The notes beneath the pieces are model-generated. The model did no database searches. It was not told the DNA's origin and was given only the letters and a program-made list of their open reading frames with translations. Below, piece after piece: positions 54,405-63,568 of a stretch of 64,000 nucleotides of DNA. Within the stretch, counting starts at the first letter, position 1, and each line of letters starts with the position of its first letter. The DNA is taken from NCBI RefSeq assembly GCF_900184995.1, contig NZ_LT860099.1:62001-126000 (forward strand), written 5' to 3'. The position numbers were made by a program, and so were the translations under genes. The DNA is from Konateibacter massiliensis (GTDB lineage Bacteria; Bacillota; Clostridia; Lachnospirales; Lachnospiraceae).

Positions 54405-54732
54405 ATACCTAAATCCTTAGCGAGGTATTCCACGAGCTTAGTGTTTATGGTATAATGCACGCGCTTAGCGAGGTGTTTTCGAGCTTAGCAAGGCAGATAC
54501 CTAAATCCTTAGCGAGGTCTTTCACGAGCTTAGTGTTTATGGTATAATGCACGCGCTTAGCGAGGTGTTTTCGAGCTTAGCAAGGCAGATACCTAAATCC
54601 TTAGCGAGGTATTCCACGAGCTTAGTATTTATGGTATAATGCACGCGCTTAGCGAGGTGTTTTCGAGCTTAGCAAGGCAGATACCTAAATCCTTAGCGAG
54701 GTATTCCACGAGCTTAGTATTTATGGTATAAT
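54405..54732 (+). repeat. 92-bp tandem repeat array with a -10 box in every unit
   Basis: Four copies with exact 92-bp period (TACCTAAATCC at 54406, 54498, 54590 and 54682); the fourth is partial. Each contains TGGTATAAT, an extended -10 promoter box, with TATAAT at 54451, 54543, 54635 and 54727. Each unit also holds two versions of a ~26-bp motif, CTTAGCGAGGT...CGAGCTTAG, giving seven copies. Units differ by only a few bases. The array ends directly before the phosphorylase gene; the 54249-54404 stretch before it shows nothing I can name. Confidence 0.9.
54719..54732 (+). promoter_or_regulatory. Extended -10 promoter of the pyrimidine-nucleoside phosphorylase gene
   Basis: TGGTATAAT in the last repeat unit is ~48 nt before the ATG. 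No good -35 hexamer is seen, as expected for an extended -10 type. Confidence 0.55.
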
Positions 54733-54779
54733 GAGGATTATACTTGTTTTAGAAAAAACAACAATACGAGGTGTATGCG

Positions 54780-56084
54780 ATGAGAATGTATGATTTGATT
54801 ATGAAAAAAAGAAACGGCAAGACATTGGATCAAAACGAAATAAATTTCATGGTGGAGGGGTTCACAAACGGAAGCATACCGGATTACCAGATGTCGGCAA
54901 TGATGATGGCGATTTATTTTCAAGGCATGAATGATGAGGAAACACTTGCTTTGACGATGGCGATGGCACACAGCGGTGATGTCTTAGACCTATCGGCAAT
55001 AAACGGCTTAAAGGCAGATAAGCACAGTACGGGCGGCGTAGGTGATAAGACCTCGCTTGTACTCGGACCTATGGTAGCAGCACTTGGTGTGCCTGTGGCG
55101 AAAATGTCAGGCAGAGGGCTTGGACATACAGGCGGAACAATCGATAAGCTGGAAAGCTTTGAGGGATTTTCAGTGGATATTTCAACGGAGCAATTTATCG
55201 AGAATGTAAATACGATAAAAATGGCAATTATCGGACAGACTGCTGATTTGGCACCTGCGGATAAGAAGCTGTATGCACTCAGGGATGTGACAGCGACAGT
55301 TGACAATATGTCATTGATTGCGAGCAGTATTATGAGCAAAAAGCTTGCGGCAGGAGCAGATACGATTGTGCTTGATGTAAAAACCGGAAGTGGTGCTTTT
55401 ATGAAGACCGAGGAAGACGCCTTTGCTCTCGCAAAGGAAATGGTTCAAATCGGAAAGGGAGCGGGCAGAAATACCGTTGCGATTGTGTCGGATATGGATC
55501 AGCCGCTTGGTTTTGCGGTAGGAAATGCCTTAGAGGTAAAGGAAGCGATTGATACGCTGAACGGAGAAGGCTCCAGGGAGCTGCTGGAGCTATGCGTGAC
55601 GCTTGGTTCCTATATGTTAGTCGGAACGAACAATGCCAAATCAATTGAGGAGGCACGGGAGAGTCTTTACGAGACAATTGAAAGCAAAGCTGCATTACAT
55701 AAGCTTGCTGAGTTTGTAAGGGCGCAGGGCGGCAATGATGCTCCTGTTTATAACACCACACTTCTTCCGACGGCTTCCCTTGTGGAGGAGATTCCTGCAA
55801 AGGAAGAGGGGTATGTGGAGCATATTATCACTGACGAAATCGGTATTGTATCCCTGATATTAGGCGGAGGAAGAGAGACGAAGGAGAGCGAAATCGATTT
55901 GTCTGTCGGGCTGGTTCTTCATAAGAAGGTGGGTGATTCTGTTGCAAAGGGAGAGAGCCTTGCAACTATTTATGCCAATGACAATGCAAAGCTTCAGGCG
56001 GCGAAGGAAAGATTTGAAAAGACCTATTTTATTACGAAGGAAAAGAAAGAAAAACCGAAGTTTATCAGAGGAATCGTAGAATAG
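54780..56084 (+). CDS. pdp: Pyrimidine-nucleoside phosphorylase
   Basis: A 434-residue enzyme that cleaves uridine or thymidine with phosphate to the free base and ribose- or deoxyribose-1-phosphate. The family opening [13 protein letters not shown] is followed by the phosphate loop [17 protein letters not shown], the [11 protein letters not shown] motif, and a C-terminal domain with [15 protein letters not shown]. The ATG at 54780 follows GAGGTG. The Pdp-type is favoured over DeoA by overall sequence. It appears transcribed from the promoter-bearing repeat array; no other nucleoside genes are adjacent. Confidence 0.92.
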   Translation: MRMYDLIMKKRNGKTLDQNEINFMVEGFTNGSIPDYQMSAMMMAIYFQGMNDEETLALTMAMAHSGDVLDLSAINGLKADKHSTGGVGDKTSLVLGPMVAALGVPVAKMSGRGLGHTGGTIDKLESFEGFSVDISTEQFIENVNTIKMAIIGQTADLAPADKKLYALRDVTATVDNMSLIASSIMSKKLAAGADTIVLDVKTGSGAFMKTEEDAFALAKEMVQIGKGAGRNTVAIVSDMDQPLGFAVGNALEVKEAIDTLNGEGSRELLELCVTLGSYMLVGTNNAKSIEEARESLYETIESKAALHKLAEFVRAQGGNDAPVYNTTLLPTASLVEEIPAKEEGYVEHIITDEIGIVSLILGGGRETKESEIDLSVGLVLHKKVGDSVAKGESLATIYANDNAKLQAAKERFEKTYFITKEKKEKPKFIRGIVE

Positions 56085-56090
56085 GCAAAG

Positions 56091-56110
56091 TACTGTACAA
56101 CAGTATTTTT
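56091..56110 (+). terminator. Short terminator after pdp
   Basis: A 6-bp stem (TACTGT/ACAGTA) with a T5 tail just after the stop. A larger 14-bp hairpin (56151-56183) lies downstream, ahead of yqfC. Confidence 0.6.
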
Positions 56111-56277
56111 GTGCATAAATCTTGCTATAAAACGAGGATCAAACAGCAATGTACATGGAGTCGGAAAAGCCGGCTCCATGTACGTCTTGGTCCTATTTCG
56201 GGCGGTATCGAATGTTTCGTATCAGAACTTCATATAATAGCAATAGTTACATACAACTGACAGGAGGTCGTTACACA

Positions 56278-56574
56278 ATGAAAAAAAGAGCTGCTGCCAG
56301 CCAAAAAAATACGCAGTTTATGGAGAATGTGGCAGATACTTTGAAGCTTCCAAAGGATTTGCTTTTGGGTGCAGCGATTTTGACCGTGACAGGACAATGT
56401 GAAGCGTATGTAGAAAATTATAGCGGAATTATTGAATATACGGACAAAAAAATCAAATTGCAGACAAAGACATGTCGAATCGAGGTCAGTGGGGAGCGGT
56501 TGATGATTGTATATTACACGAATGACGAAATGAAGATAACGGGTCGGATTGATGAAATAAAATATCAGCACTAG
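56278..56574 (+). CDS. yqfC: Sporulation protein YqfC
   Basis: A 98-residue YabP/YqfC-family protein. The N-terminal basic segment is followed by KLPKDLLLGAAILTVTGQ and the short beta-rich core with VENYSGIIEYTDKKI typical of YqfC. AGGAGG lies before the ATG at 56278; the longer in-frame version contains a hairpin region and is not used. YqfC acts in sporulation in B. subtilis, in a gene order with yqfD, phoH, yqfF (pgpH) and ybeY that is also found here. Confidence 0.88.
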   Translation: MKKRAAASQKNTQFMENVADTLKLPKDLLLGAAILTVTGQCEAYVENYSGIIEYTDKKIKLQTKTCRIEVSGERLMIVYYTNDEMKITGRIDEIKYQH

Positions 56575-56585
56575 GGAGTGTGAAT

Positions 56586-57821
56586 ATGTTAATTAATCTT
56601 ATGAGATTCATAAGAGGATATTTAAAAATACAGGTGTATGGCTATTCCCCCGAGCGCTTTATCAACTTATGCAGCAACCGGAATATTTTGATATGGGGCT
56701 TGGAAAACTGGAACAATCAATATGAAATGTATCTGAGCGTAAGGGATTTTAAGCGATTAAAGCCGATTTTAAAAAAGACAAACACAAAGCTAAAAATCAT
56801 AAAGAGGCATGGACTTCCTTTTTTTTTACACAAATACCGGAAAAGAAAAATGTTTTTTGGCGGAATTATTTTATTTTCTATCATTCTATACATTCTTTCT
56901 CTGTTTATTTGGGATATTAATATCAGCGGAAACTATTCCAGAACGGATGATGTCATATTAGATTTCCTAAGCCAAAACAATATTTACCACGGAATGCAAA
57001 AAAAACAAATAAGCTGTGAAGAGGTAGAGCAGATGCTTCGCAGTGAATACGATGATATCATCTGGGCGTCGGCACAGATAAAAGGTACAAGGCTTTTGAT
57101 ACGGGTACAGGAAAACACCGACGTTGGGACAATCATGAAGGATACAACACCAAGTGACATCATCGCGCCTAAGGACTGTATTATTACAAGTATCATCACG
57201 AGAAAGGGAACACCGCTGGTGGAAAAGGGGTCCGTTGTAAAAAAAGGCGATGTTTTGGTGTCTGGCAGAGTCGATGTATACAATGACAGCGGTGAAATCG
57301 CAGATTATCAGTATTATGCTGCCGATGCGGACATTTATGCAAAGACAATCGAAGAGTATAAGGGCGGCTTTGACCTTAGTTTTACAGAGAAGAATTATAC
57401 AGGGAATGAAAAATTAAGGTATTATTTAAAAATACTTAATAAAAAAATAAATATTCGAAATGGAAAAATTAGTTATAATGAATATGATATGATTACGAAT
57501 GAGACACAGATGAAACTCGGCAACAACTTTTATCTGCCGCTTACCCTTGGGAAGATACAGATAAAGGAATACGTTTCGGAGGAAAAGATTTACACAAAAG
57601 AGGAAGCAATTTCCAAAGGAAATGAACAGCTTCGTGAATTTTGTGAAAATTTAATTGAAAAAGGGGTTCAAATTGTCGGAAATAATGTTAAAATACATAT
57701 AGGTAAAAATTCCTGTACAATAGACGGGTATCTTACCATTATTGAGAAGACCGGAAAAAGAGTCAATACAGAAATTTTGTCAGTACCGGAAGAAAGGACT
57801 AATATCGATGAGCTTGAATGA
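56586..57821 (+). CDS. yqfD: Stage IV sporulation protein YqfD
   Basis: A 411-residue protein with one clear membrane helix (~90-110, GGIILFSIILYILSLFIW) and the YqfD body with NISGNYSRTDDVILDFL, DIIWASAQIKGTRLLI and APKDCIITSIITRKGTP, the latter a lipoyl-like turn. GGGAG lies 7 nt before the ATG at 56586. In B. subtilis YqfD is needed for late sporulation. Its end overlaps the phoH start by 14 nt. Confidence 0.92.
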   Translation: MLINLMRFIRGYLKIQVYGYSPERFINLCSNRNILIWGLENWNNQYEMYLSVRDFKRLKPILKKTNTKLKIIKRHGLPFFLHKYRKRKMFFGGIILFSIILYILSLFIWDINISGNYSRTDDVILDFLSQNNIYHGMQKKQISCEEVEQMLRSEYDDIIWASAQIKGTRLLIRVQENTDVGTIMKDTTPSDIIAPKDCIITSIITRKGTPLVEKGSVVKKGDVLVSGRVDVYNDSGEIADYQYYAADADIYAKTIEEYKGGFDLSFTEKNYTGNEKLRYYLKILNKKINIRNGKISYNEYDMITNETQMKLGNNFYLPLTLGKIQIKEYVSEEKIYTKEEAISKGNEQLREFCENLIEKGVQIVGNNVKIHIGKNSCTIDGYLTIIEKTGKRVNTEILSVPEERTNIDELE

Positions 57822-58818
57822 AATTGTAATGGAAATGCCGATGGAGCACACAAAAAATGTCTTTGGGCAATTTGATTTCTTTATAAAGAAGATTGAAAGA
57901 ACTTTAAATATAACAATCGTGGCAAGAGACGGCGAACTCAAAATATTGGGTTCACAGGCGGCTACGGCAAAAGCAAGAAATATTATCAACCAATTGATTG
58001 AATTATCCAAAAGAGGAAATATCATAAACGAGCAAAATGTAGACTATGCGATATCCCTCTCCTTTGAAGATAAAGAGGAGGCAATCGTAGAAATTGACAA
58101 GGAGCTTATCTGTCATACGATAAACGGAAAGCCGATTAAACCAAAGACCATGGGTCAGAAGCACTACATTGATTTGATTAAGAATAATATGGTTGTGTTC
58201 AGCGTCGGACCGGCGGGAACCGGAAAGACTTACCTTGCGATGGCAATGGCAATTACGGCATTTAAGAATAACGAGGTAAGCCGTATTATTTTAACAAGAC
58301 CTGCTATTGAGGCGGGAGAGAAGCTGGGTTTCTTGCCGGGTGATTTGCAGAGCAAGGTTGATCCATATTTAAGACCGCTGTATGATGCTTTATATCAGAT
58401 TATGGGACCGGAGAGCTTTGCAAGAAATATGGAAAAGGGTTTGATTGAGGTCGCGCCTCTTGCTTATATGAGAGGAAGAACGCTCGACAATGCCTATATT
58501 ATATTAGACGAGGCACAAAACACAACACCGGCGCAGATGAAGATGTTTCTGACAAGAATCGGCTTTGGTTCAAAGGTTATCGTGACCGGCGACAATACCC
58601 AAAAGGATTTGCCTGCCGGCGCAAAATCAGGACTTGAGGTTGCAACGCGGGTATTGAAAAAGGTGGAAGGCATCGGATTTTCTGTGCTGACAAGTCAGGA
58701 TGTTGTGCGCCACCCACTTGTGCAAAAAATTGTAAAGGCTTATGATGAGTATGAGGCCAAGACAAGTCCAAGTCAAAATTCAAATTCGAATCCAAAACAA
58801 AAGACAAGAAAGAGATAG
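57808..58818 (+). CDS. phoH: PhoH-family ATPase
   Basis: A 336-residue protein with a PhoH core: an N-terminal KH-like RNA-binding region (~15-75), Walker A GPAGTGKT (134-141), and Walker B with YIILDEAQNTTPAQMKMFLTRIGFGS. PhoH proteins are RNA/ATP-binding and commonly sit next to ybeY, suggesting a role in RNA metabolism or ribosome maturation. The start is ATG 57808 after AAAGGA, within the end of yqfD. Confidence 0.93.
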   Translation: MSLNEIVMEMPMEHTKNVFGQFDFFIKKIERTLNITIVARDGELKILGSQAATAKARNIINQLIELSKRGNIINEQNVDYAISLSFEDKEEAIVEIDKELICHTINGKPIKPKTMGQKHYIDLIKNNMVVFSVGPAGTGKTYLAMAMAITAFKNNEVSRIILTRPAIEAGEKLGFLPGDLQSKVDPYLRPLYDALYQIMGPESFARNMEKGLIEVAPLAYMRGRTLDNAYIILDEAQNTTPAQMKMFLTRIGFGSKVIVTGDNTQKDLPAGAKSGLEVATRVLKKVEGIGFSVLTSQDVVRHPLVQKIVKAYDEYEAKTSPSQNSNSNPKQKTRKR

Positions 58819-58820
58819 AT

Positions 58821-60014
58821 ATGAAAGATAAGTACAATCACACACCCACCTATTACAGCGTTATGACTTTCCTTATGTATTTTGTGACAATCGCCTTAAT
58901 CGGAGTCGCTTCCCTTTTAAAGGGAAAGAGCTGGGGAGAGCTTGTAGCAAATATATTAATCAGCATTGTTTTTATAACGATTATTGTATTTTACCTGACA
59001 AAGCAGAGACTTCAAAAAACTAATTTTACGAAGCTGCTTTCATGCTATGGACGTATTATTAATGTATACTGGATTCTTTTTGTTGTTTCCTTTGTTCTGA
59101 CCTTTGTGCCGAGTGATATCCGCCCGATGTTTATTGTGGGCATCATTATGACACTTGTGTCGGACGAGTTTCTGGGTGTGCTGTTCCAGATTTATTTATC
59201 GGTTATGATGACACTTATATCAGCAGATTCCATAGAGGCACTGGCGTTTTATCTTGTTTCGGGCTTGATAGGCTGTGCTGTTGCGAAATATTTTTCCCAG
59301 AAAAAAAACATTCTCTATGCTTCCTTTGTTGTGCTCACGGCTAATCTGGCGGTGACAGGCGTACTGGAATATTTGAAAAACGAGACGGTAGACAGCAAAT
59401 ATATTATAAGCTCCCTAATCTGTACCTTCGGAGGAATTGTCATTATTGTGCTGTCTATGCCTTATATTTATTACCGCGTCGACAATAAGCTGAAAACCAA
59501 GCTTCTTCGTATCACGGATACGGACTATGAGCTTCTTGTTATGCTGAAAAATTATTCCAAGGATTTGTACGACCATTCTTACCGCGTGGCGAAGCTTTCA
59601 GAGCGGGTTGCCTATAAGATAGGAGCGGATTCGCTTCTGGCTAAGGCAGGCGGCTACTATCATAAAATCGGAAAGCTGGAAGGAAAAGACTTTATCAACC
59701 ACGGCGTTGATATTGCAAGAAGCTATGCGTTTCCTGATGAGGTTGTAGACATTATAAAGCAGCACACAGGAAGAAGCCAGTCGCCAAAAAGTACGGAGGC
59801 GGCGATTGTCATGCTGTCGGACAATATTATCACAGCTTTTGAATATTTGGAGGACAAGCAAAACGAGCTTGTGTTTGATAAAGACATGGTAATTGACCAG
59901 GTGGTCGATGCTAAGCTTGAAAAAAATGCTCTGGATGATTCCGGTCTTACATTGAAGATGTTTCGTGATATTAAAAAATGCTTTAAGCAGGAGGAAAATA
60001 TTTATGACATTTAA
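58821..60014 (+). CDS. PgpH-position HD-domain membrane protein, short form with altered HD motif
   Basis: A 397-residue protein with about seven hydrophobic segments (~10-215) and a C-terminal HD domain (~235-370). In B. subtilis this gene position is occupied by pgpH (yqfF), a c-di-AMP phosphodiesterase. The present protein lacks the large extracellular domain of PgpH, and the canonical HD dyad (YHDIGK) reads YHKIGK (H281-K282). Other HD ligands remain: H252 in DHSYRVAKL, the NHGVDIA and QHTG histidines, and the Asp in LSDN. It may be inactive, altered or regulatory. It starts 2 nt after phoH and overlaps ybeY by 11 nt. Confidence 0.82.
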   Translation: MKDKYNHTPTYYSVMTFLMYFVTIALIGVASLLKGKSWGELVANILISIVFITIIVFYLTKQRLQKTNFTKLLSCYGRIINVYWILFVVSFVLTFVPSDIRPMFIVGIIMTLVSDEFLGVLFQIYLSVMMTLISADSIEALAFYLVSGLIGCAVAKYFSQKKNILYASFVVLTANLAVTGVLEYLKNETVDSKYIISSLICTFGGIVIIVLSMPYIYYRVDNKLKTKLLRITDTDYELLVMLKNYSKDLYDHSYRVAKLSERVAYKIGADSLLAKAGGYYHKIGKLEGKDFINHGVDIARSYAFPDEVVDIIKQHTGRSQSPKSTEAAIVMLSDNIITAFEYLEDKQNELVFDKDMVIDQVVDAKLEKNALDDSGLTLKMFRDIKKCFKQEENIYDI

Positions 60015-60501
60015 TATAGAGGTTGAAACGGAGCGGGAGCTTGGTTTTGATTATGAGTCGATTGTGAATCAGGTCATTAACAAAGTGCTGGATTTTGAAG
60101 GCTGTCCTTATGAGGCGGAAGTAAATTTGGTATTGACAGATGACGAAGAGATACATAAAATTAACAAGGAATACAGAGAGATAGACAGACCGACAGATGT
60201 TCTGTCTTTTCCGATGATAGAATATAAAACACCCAGTGATTTTTCAGACGTGGAGGAAAGGGAAGAAGAGTATTTTAACCCAGATACCGGAGAATTAATG
60301 CTGGGAGATATTGTTTTGTCTGTTGACAAGGTGTTTGAACAGGCCGAAAGCTACAATCATTCAGTGATGCGAGAGTTTGCCTTTTTGATTGTCCACAGTG
60401 TGCTGCATTTATGCGGTTATGATCATATGGAGCCGGAGGAGGCGAAGGTTATGGAAGCAAAGCAGAGGGATATTTTAGCGGAATTAAACATCAACAGATA
60501 A
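60004..60501 (+). CDS. ybeY: Endoribonuclease YbeY (rRNA maturation)
   Basis: A 165-residue metalloprotein for 16S rRNA 3'-end processing and ribosome quality control. The zinc site is HSVLHLCGYDH (H131, H135 and H141); the family segment DRPTDVLSFPM is also present. AGGAGG lies before the ATG at 60004 and the start lies inside the end of the HD gene, so the two are coupled. Confidence 0.95.
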   Translation: MTFNIEVETERELGFDYESIVNQVINKVLDFEGCPYEAEVNLVLTDDEEIHKINKEYREIDRPTDVLSFPMIEYKTPSDFSDVEEREEEYFNPDTGELMLGDIVLSVDKVFEQAESYNHSVMREFAFLIVHSVLHLCGYDHMEPEEAKVMEAKQRDILAELNINR

Positions 60502-60589
60502 AGAGATATAAGAGTAATGCCTATGAAAACAGGGAATTACCAAAGAATAAAAGCAAAGCTTAATAAGCTTTGCAAATCAGAGGTGCATA

Positions 60590-62239
60590 ATGGGGAAAAG
60601 AAGAAGTAATGAGTCGAATTTTATTATACAGGGAAGCATATTAGCAATTGCTTCTGTTATATGCAGACTGATTGGTATTGTATATAGAATTCCGCTGACA
60701 AATATTATCGGCGATGAGGGAAACGGATATTATTCCGCAGCATTTGAGGTATATGGTATTATGCTGCTGCTGTCTTCCTATAGTTTGCCGACTGCAGTTT
60801 CCAAGCTTGTTTCTGCAAGGGCTGCAAAGGGAGAGAAGCGAAATGCCTACCGCATTTTCAAGGGTGCCTTGATTTTGGCAGGAATTGCAGGGATTATAGC
60901 TTCTTTGATTACTTATTTGGGAGCGGATTTTTTTGCAGGAGTTGTAATGTCTCAGCCGATGAGCGGTGTTGCGTTGAAAATATTGGCACCGACCCTTGTT
61001 TTGAGTGCAATTATGGGTGTAATTCGAGGCTATTTCCAAGGACTTGGAACCATGATGCCAACGGTATTCTCACAGGTGTTAGAGCAGATTGCGAATGCGG
61101 TTGTCAGTGTCGGAGCAGCCTTTTACCTGTATTCTTATGGTAAAAAGCTGGATGCGCTGCTATATACGAGTTCCTATGCACCAGCCTACGGTGCGGCGGG
61201 CGGTACGCTTGGAACAGGTGCGGGTGTACTGATTGGACTTATATTTTTGCTTTTGATAACAATGATGTACAAGAAGGTCATCAACAGGCAGATAAGAAGA
61301 GACAGGACGAGATATGACGAGAGCTATTCTGATATTTTTAGAGTACTGCTTCTCACGATTATGCCGGTTGTGTTAAGTACGGCTATTTATAACATTAATT
61401 CCATACTGGACCAGGGTATGTTCAATAAAATTATGACGATGCAGGGAAATTCCTCCAGCAGCGTGGCGGAGCTTTGGGGTGTATTCAGCGGAAAATATAA
61501 GCTGCTTACCAACATTCCACTCGCAATCGCAAGTGCTCTGGCGGCATCAACTGTACCGGCGCTGACGAGAGCGCTGGCAGAGAGAAACAGAGGAAGTGTT
61601 GTGAGAAAAATAAGCACGTCAATCCGTTTTACGATGATTATTGTAATACCTTGTGCGGTCGGCTTTACGGTACTTGCTTCACCGATTTTACAACTTTTAT
61701 TTGGCGATTCCAGTGAGCTTCCTGCAAGACTGTTACAGATTGGTTCGATTTCCACTGTTTTATATGCGCTCTCTACACTGACAAATGGAGTGTTACAGGG
61801 CTTAAACAGAATGAACGTACCGGTCAGAAATGCGGCAATATCGCTGGTGCTTCATTTGATAGCGCTGTTTATCATGCTCACCGTATTTAAATGGGGTATT
61901 TATGCAGTGGTATACGGAAATATTATTTTTGCACTGTTAATGTGTGTCTTAAATGGAGTTGCGATAAGGCAGACGATTGAGTATGAGCAGGAAGTCAAGA
62001 AAACCTTTGTCATTCCAAGTATTGCAGCAATCACTATGGGAATTGTGGTTTTCCTTATCTACCTTGGATTGTTCCAGGTGTTGAATAACAGTATCTCCAC
62101 GCTGCTTGCCATCGCTCTTGGAGGAGTTGTATACTTTGTGCTTTTACTTGTACTAAAAGGAATTTCAAGGGAAGACTTAGAGAGTATACCGAAGGGACAC
62201 CTTATCATTAATTTAGCAGAGAAATTTCATTTAATGTAA
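60590..62239 (+). CDS. Polysaccharide/lipid flippase, SpoVB/MurJ-type (MOP superfamily)
   Basis: A 549-residue protein with about fourteen hydrophobic segments. The opening (NFIIQGSILAIASVICRLIGIVYRIPLTNIIGDEGNGYYSAAFEVY) is typical of the SpoVB-like family of oligosaccharide and lipid-II flippases. In Firmicutes these serve vegetative wall synthesis or the spore cortex (SpoVB); which one is not decided here. AGAGGTG precedes the ATG. A small hairpin (AAGCTTAATAAGCTT) lies in the leader. Confidence 0.88.
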   Translation: MGKRRSNESNFIIQGSILAIASVICRLIGIVYRIPLTNIIGDEGNGYYSAAFEVYGIMLLLSSYSLPTAVSKLVSARAAKGEKRNAYRIFKGALILAGIAGIIASLITYLGADFFAGVVMSQPMSGVALKILAPTLVLSAIMGVIRGYFQGLGTMMPTVFSQVLEQIANAVVSVGAAFYLYSYGKKLDALLYTSSYAPAYGAAGGTLGTGAGVLIGLIFLLLITMMYKKVINRQIRRDRTRYDESYSDIFRVLLLTIMPVVLSTAIYNINSILDQGMFNKIMTMQGNSSSSVAELWGVFSGKYKLLTNIPLAIASALAASTVPALTRALAERNRGSVVRKISTSIRFTMIIVIPCAVGFTVLASPILQLLFGDSSELPARLLQIGSISTVLYALSTLTNGVLQGLNRMNVPVRNAAISLVLHLIALFIMLTVFKWGIYAVVYGNIIFALLMCVLNGVAIRQTIEYEQEVKKTFVIPSIAAITMGIVVFLIYLGLFQVLNNSISTLLAIALGGVVYFVLLLVLKGISREDLESIPKGHLIINLAEKFHLM

Positions 62240-62304
62240 TAAATTGAATAATTTAACAAAATAAGTTGATACTATATGTAAGAAGTTTTATGGAGGCTGA
62301 TAAA

Positions 62305-62910
62305 ATGAAAAAGACATATATGCTCAGCTTATTTTTATTTGCGGTACTTTCCGTTTCCATGTATTATTTGACCTATAATGTGTCAAAGGATATGTACGAG
62401 GAGGATAGCAGCCAGATGGAAATAGAAGAGGAAGATCTGGTAATTGCGGCAGATGCAAATAAGGAACAGACAGTGACAAACACAACAAAATATATATTGG
62501 AGCACTATAATTCAAAGGAGTATACCTTAAACGAGGAGACTCTTCCAACGCCCGCTGATTTTGTGGGGCTTACGAGAGAAGAGTTAATCGACTACCTGCA
62601 GGAATATGAGCAGGCGCCGTCTTTGGAAGATAAGCAGCTTGGCTTTGAAAGCTTTGAGCTTGTTTCATTCTCGAAGGACCAGATTGTATTAAGGAAGTCC
62701 TATCACCCGTATGCAGATAATTATAAGTATTATATGGTTGCGGAAAATGGATATGTGACAGTTTACTATATTGATAAGAGCACGGTGTACGAGTACACGA
62801 ATATAGTTGTTGACGAGCTTCCGGACGAATTGAAGGAAGAGGTACAAAACGGAAAATATATTTCTTCGCTGGATGATTTGTATAATTTTTTAGAGAATTA
62901 TTCGAGTTGA
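62305..62910 (+). CDS. Membrane-anchored protein with BofC-like C-terminal domain
   Basis: A 201-residue protein with an N-terminal hydrophobic anchor (~5-25, LSLFLFAVLSVSMYYL), an acidic stretch and a C-terminal region whose YYMVAENGYVTVYYIDKSTVYEYT and LDDLYNFLENYSS segments resemble BofC C-terminal proteins of Clostridia. BofC modulates forespore signalling in Bacillus; the present assignment is tentative. TGGAGG precedes the ATG at 62305. Its location after a SpoVB-type gene supports a sporulation or envelope context. Confidence 0.55.
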   Translation: MKKTYMLSLFLFAVLSVSMYYLTYNVSKDMYEEDSSQMEIEEEDLVIAADANKEQTVTNTTKYILEHYNSKEYTLNEETLPTPADFVGLTREELIDYLQEYEQAPSLEDKQLGFESFELVSFSKDQIVLRKSYHPYADNYKYYMVAENGYVTVYYIDKSTVYEYTNIVVDELPDELKEEVQNGKYISSLDDLYNFLENYSS

Positions 62911-62916
62911 GGAATT

Positions 62917-62956
62917 AAAAAAATGGATTATTTGAGAAATCAAATAGTCCATTTTA
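62917..62956 (+). terminator. Terminator-like hairpin before the IS element
   Basis: A 15-bp stem with one G-U pair (62920-62934 with 62941-62955) after the BofC-like gene. The A-rich left arm and TTTTA right side fit a terminator. Confidence 0.75.
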
Positions 62957-63030
62957 CTTGTATAAACAGAAAAAATAAACCTCCGGCTATGCCGGTGGTC
63001 CCACGGTTTTGCTTTAGCTTCAAGCAAAAA

Positions 63031-63087
63031 ACCTCCTATGTTATAATAATTGCGGGTTTAGCCAACCACAAAAAAGACATAGGAGGT
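63031..63087 (+). promoter_or_regulatory. Stem that would hide the tnpA ribosome site in readthrough RNA
   Basis: ACCTCCTATGT (63031-63041) is perfectly complementary to ACATAGGAGGT (63077-63087), which contains the tnpA Shine-Dalgarno. A TATAAT box (63042-63047) lies in the loop, so transcripts initiated there would lack the blocking arm while readthrough RNA would carry it. Confidence 0.7.
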
Positions 63088-63094
63088 ATCCAAA

Positions 63095-63568
63095 ATGGAT
63101 ATGAATAGTTTAGCCCATACTAAATGGGAATGCAAGTATCATTTGGTATTTGCACCAAAATACAGAAGACAGATAGTATATGGAAAAATTAAAGCAGATA
63201 TTGCTCAAATATTAAGTACATTATGTAAGCGTAAAGGAATAGAGATAATGGAAGCAGAATGTTGTGTGGATCATATTCACATGTTAGTTAGAATACCACC
63301 CAAATATAGTGTGTCTGAAATAATGGGATATCTAAAAGGAAAAAGTTCACTGATGATATTTGAAAGACATGCTAATCTAAAATATAAGTATGGAAATCGC
63401 CATTTTTGGTGTAGAGGATATTATGTAGATACGGTAGGAAAAAATACAAAGAAGATACAAGAATATATTGCAAATCAATTGAAAGAAGATCATGAATCGG
63501 ATCAAATGACATTGAATGAATATATAGACCCGTTCACGGGTGAGCCAGTACAAAAAAGCAAGAAGTAG
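63095..63568 (+). CDS. tnpA: IS200/IS605-family TnpA (Y1 transposase)
   Basis: A 157-residue single-strand DNA transposase with the HUH motif H60-I-H62 in VDHIHMLV and catalytic Tyr124 in the KIQEYIANQ helix (with Gln128). It cuts and joins single-stranded element ends. AGGAGG lies 8 nt before the ATG, but a complementary strand upstream can hide it. All catalytic residues are intact, so the protein looks functional. The last ~25 residues are a hydrophilic tail seen in several IS200 transposases. Confidence 0.96.
   Translation: MDMNSLAHTKWECKYHLVFAPKYRRQIVYGKIKADIAQILSTLCKRKGIEIMEAECCVDHIHMLVRIPPKYSVSEIMGYLKGKSSLMIFERHANLKYKYGNRHFWCRGYYVDTVGKNTKKIQEYIANQLKEDHESDQMTLNEYIDPFTGEPVQKSKK

Noticed and set aside
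54405-54732. CRISPR array
   Set aside because: The repeats are contiguous 92-bp units without unique spacers, and no cas genes are present.
60523-60609. 28-codon frame just before the SpoVB-type gene (MKTGNYQRIKAKLNK...)
   Set aside because: Weak ribosome site and overlap with the flippase start; possibly a leader peptide but not supported enough to annotate.
62923-63108. 61-codon frame crossing the IS left end
   Set aside because: Runs through a terminator hairpin, the IS end and the tnpA ribosome site; no coding features.
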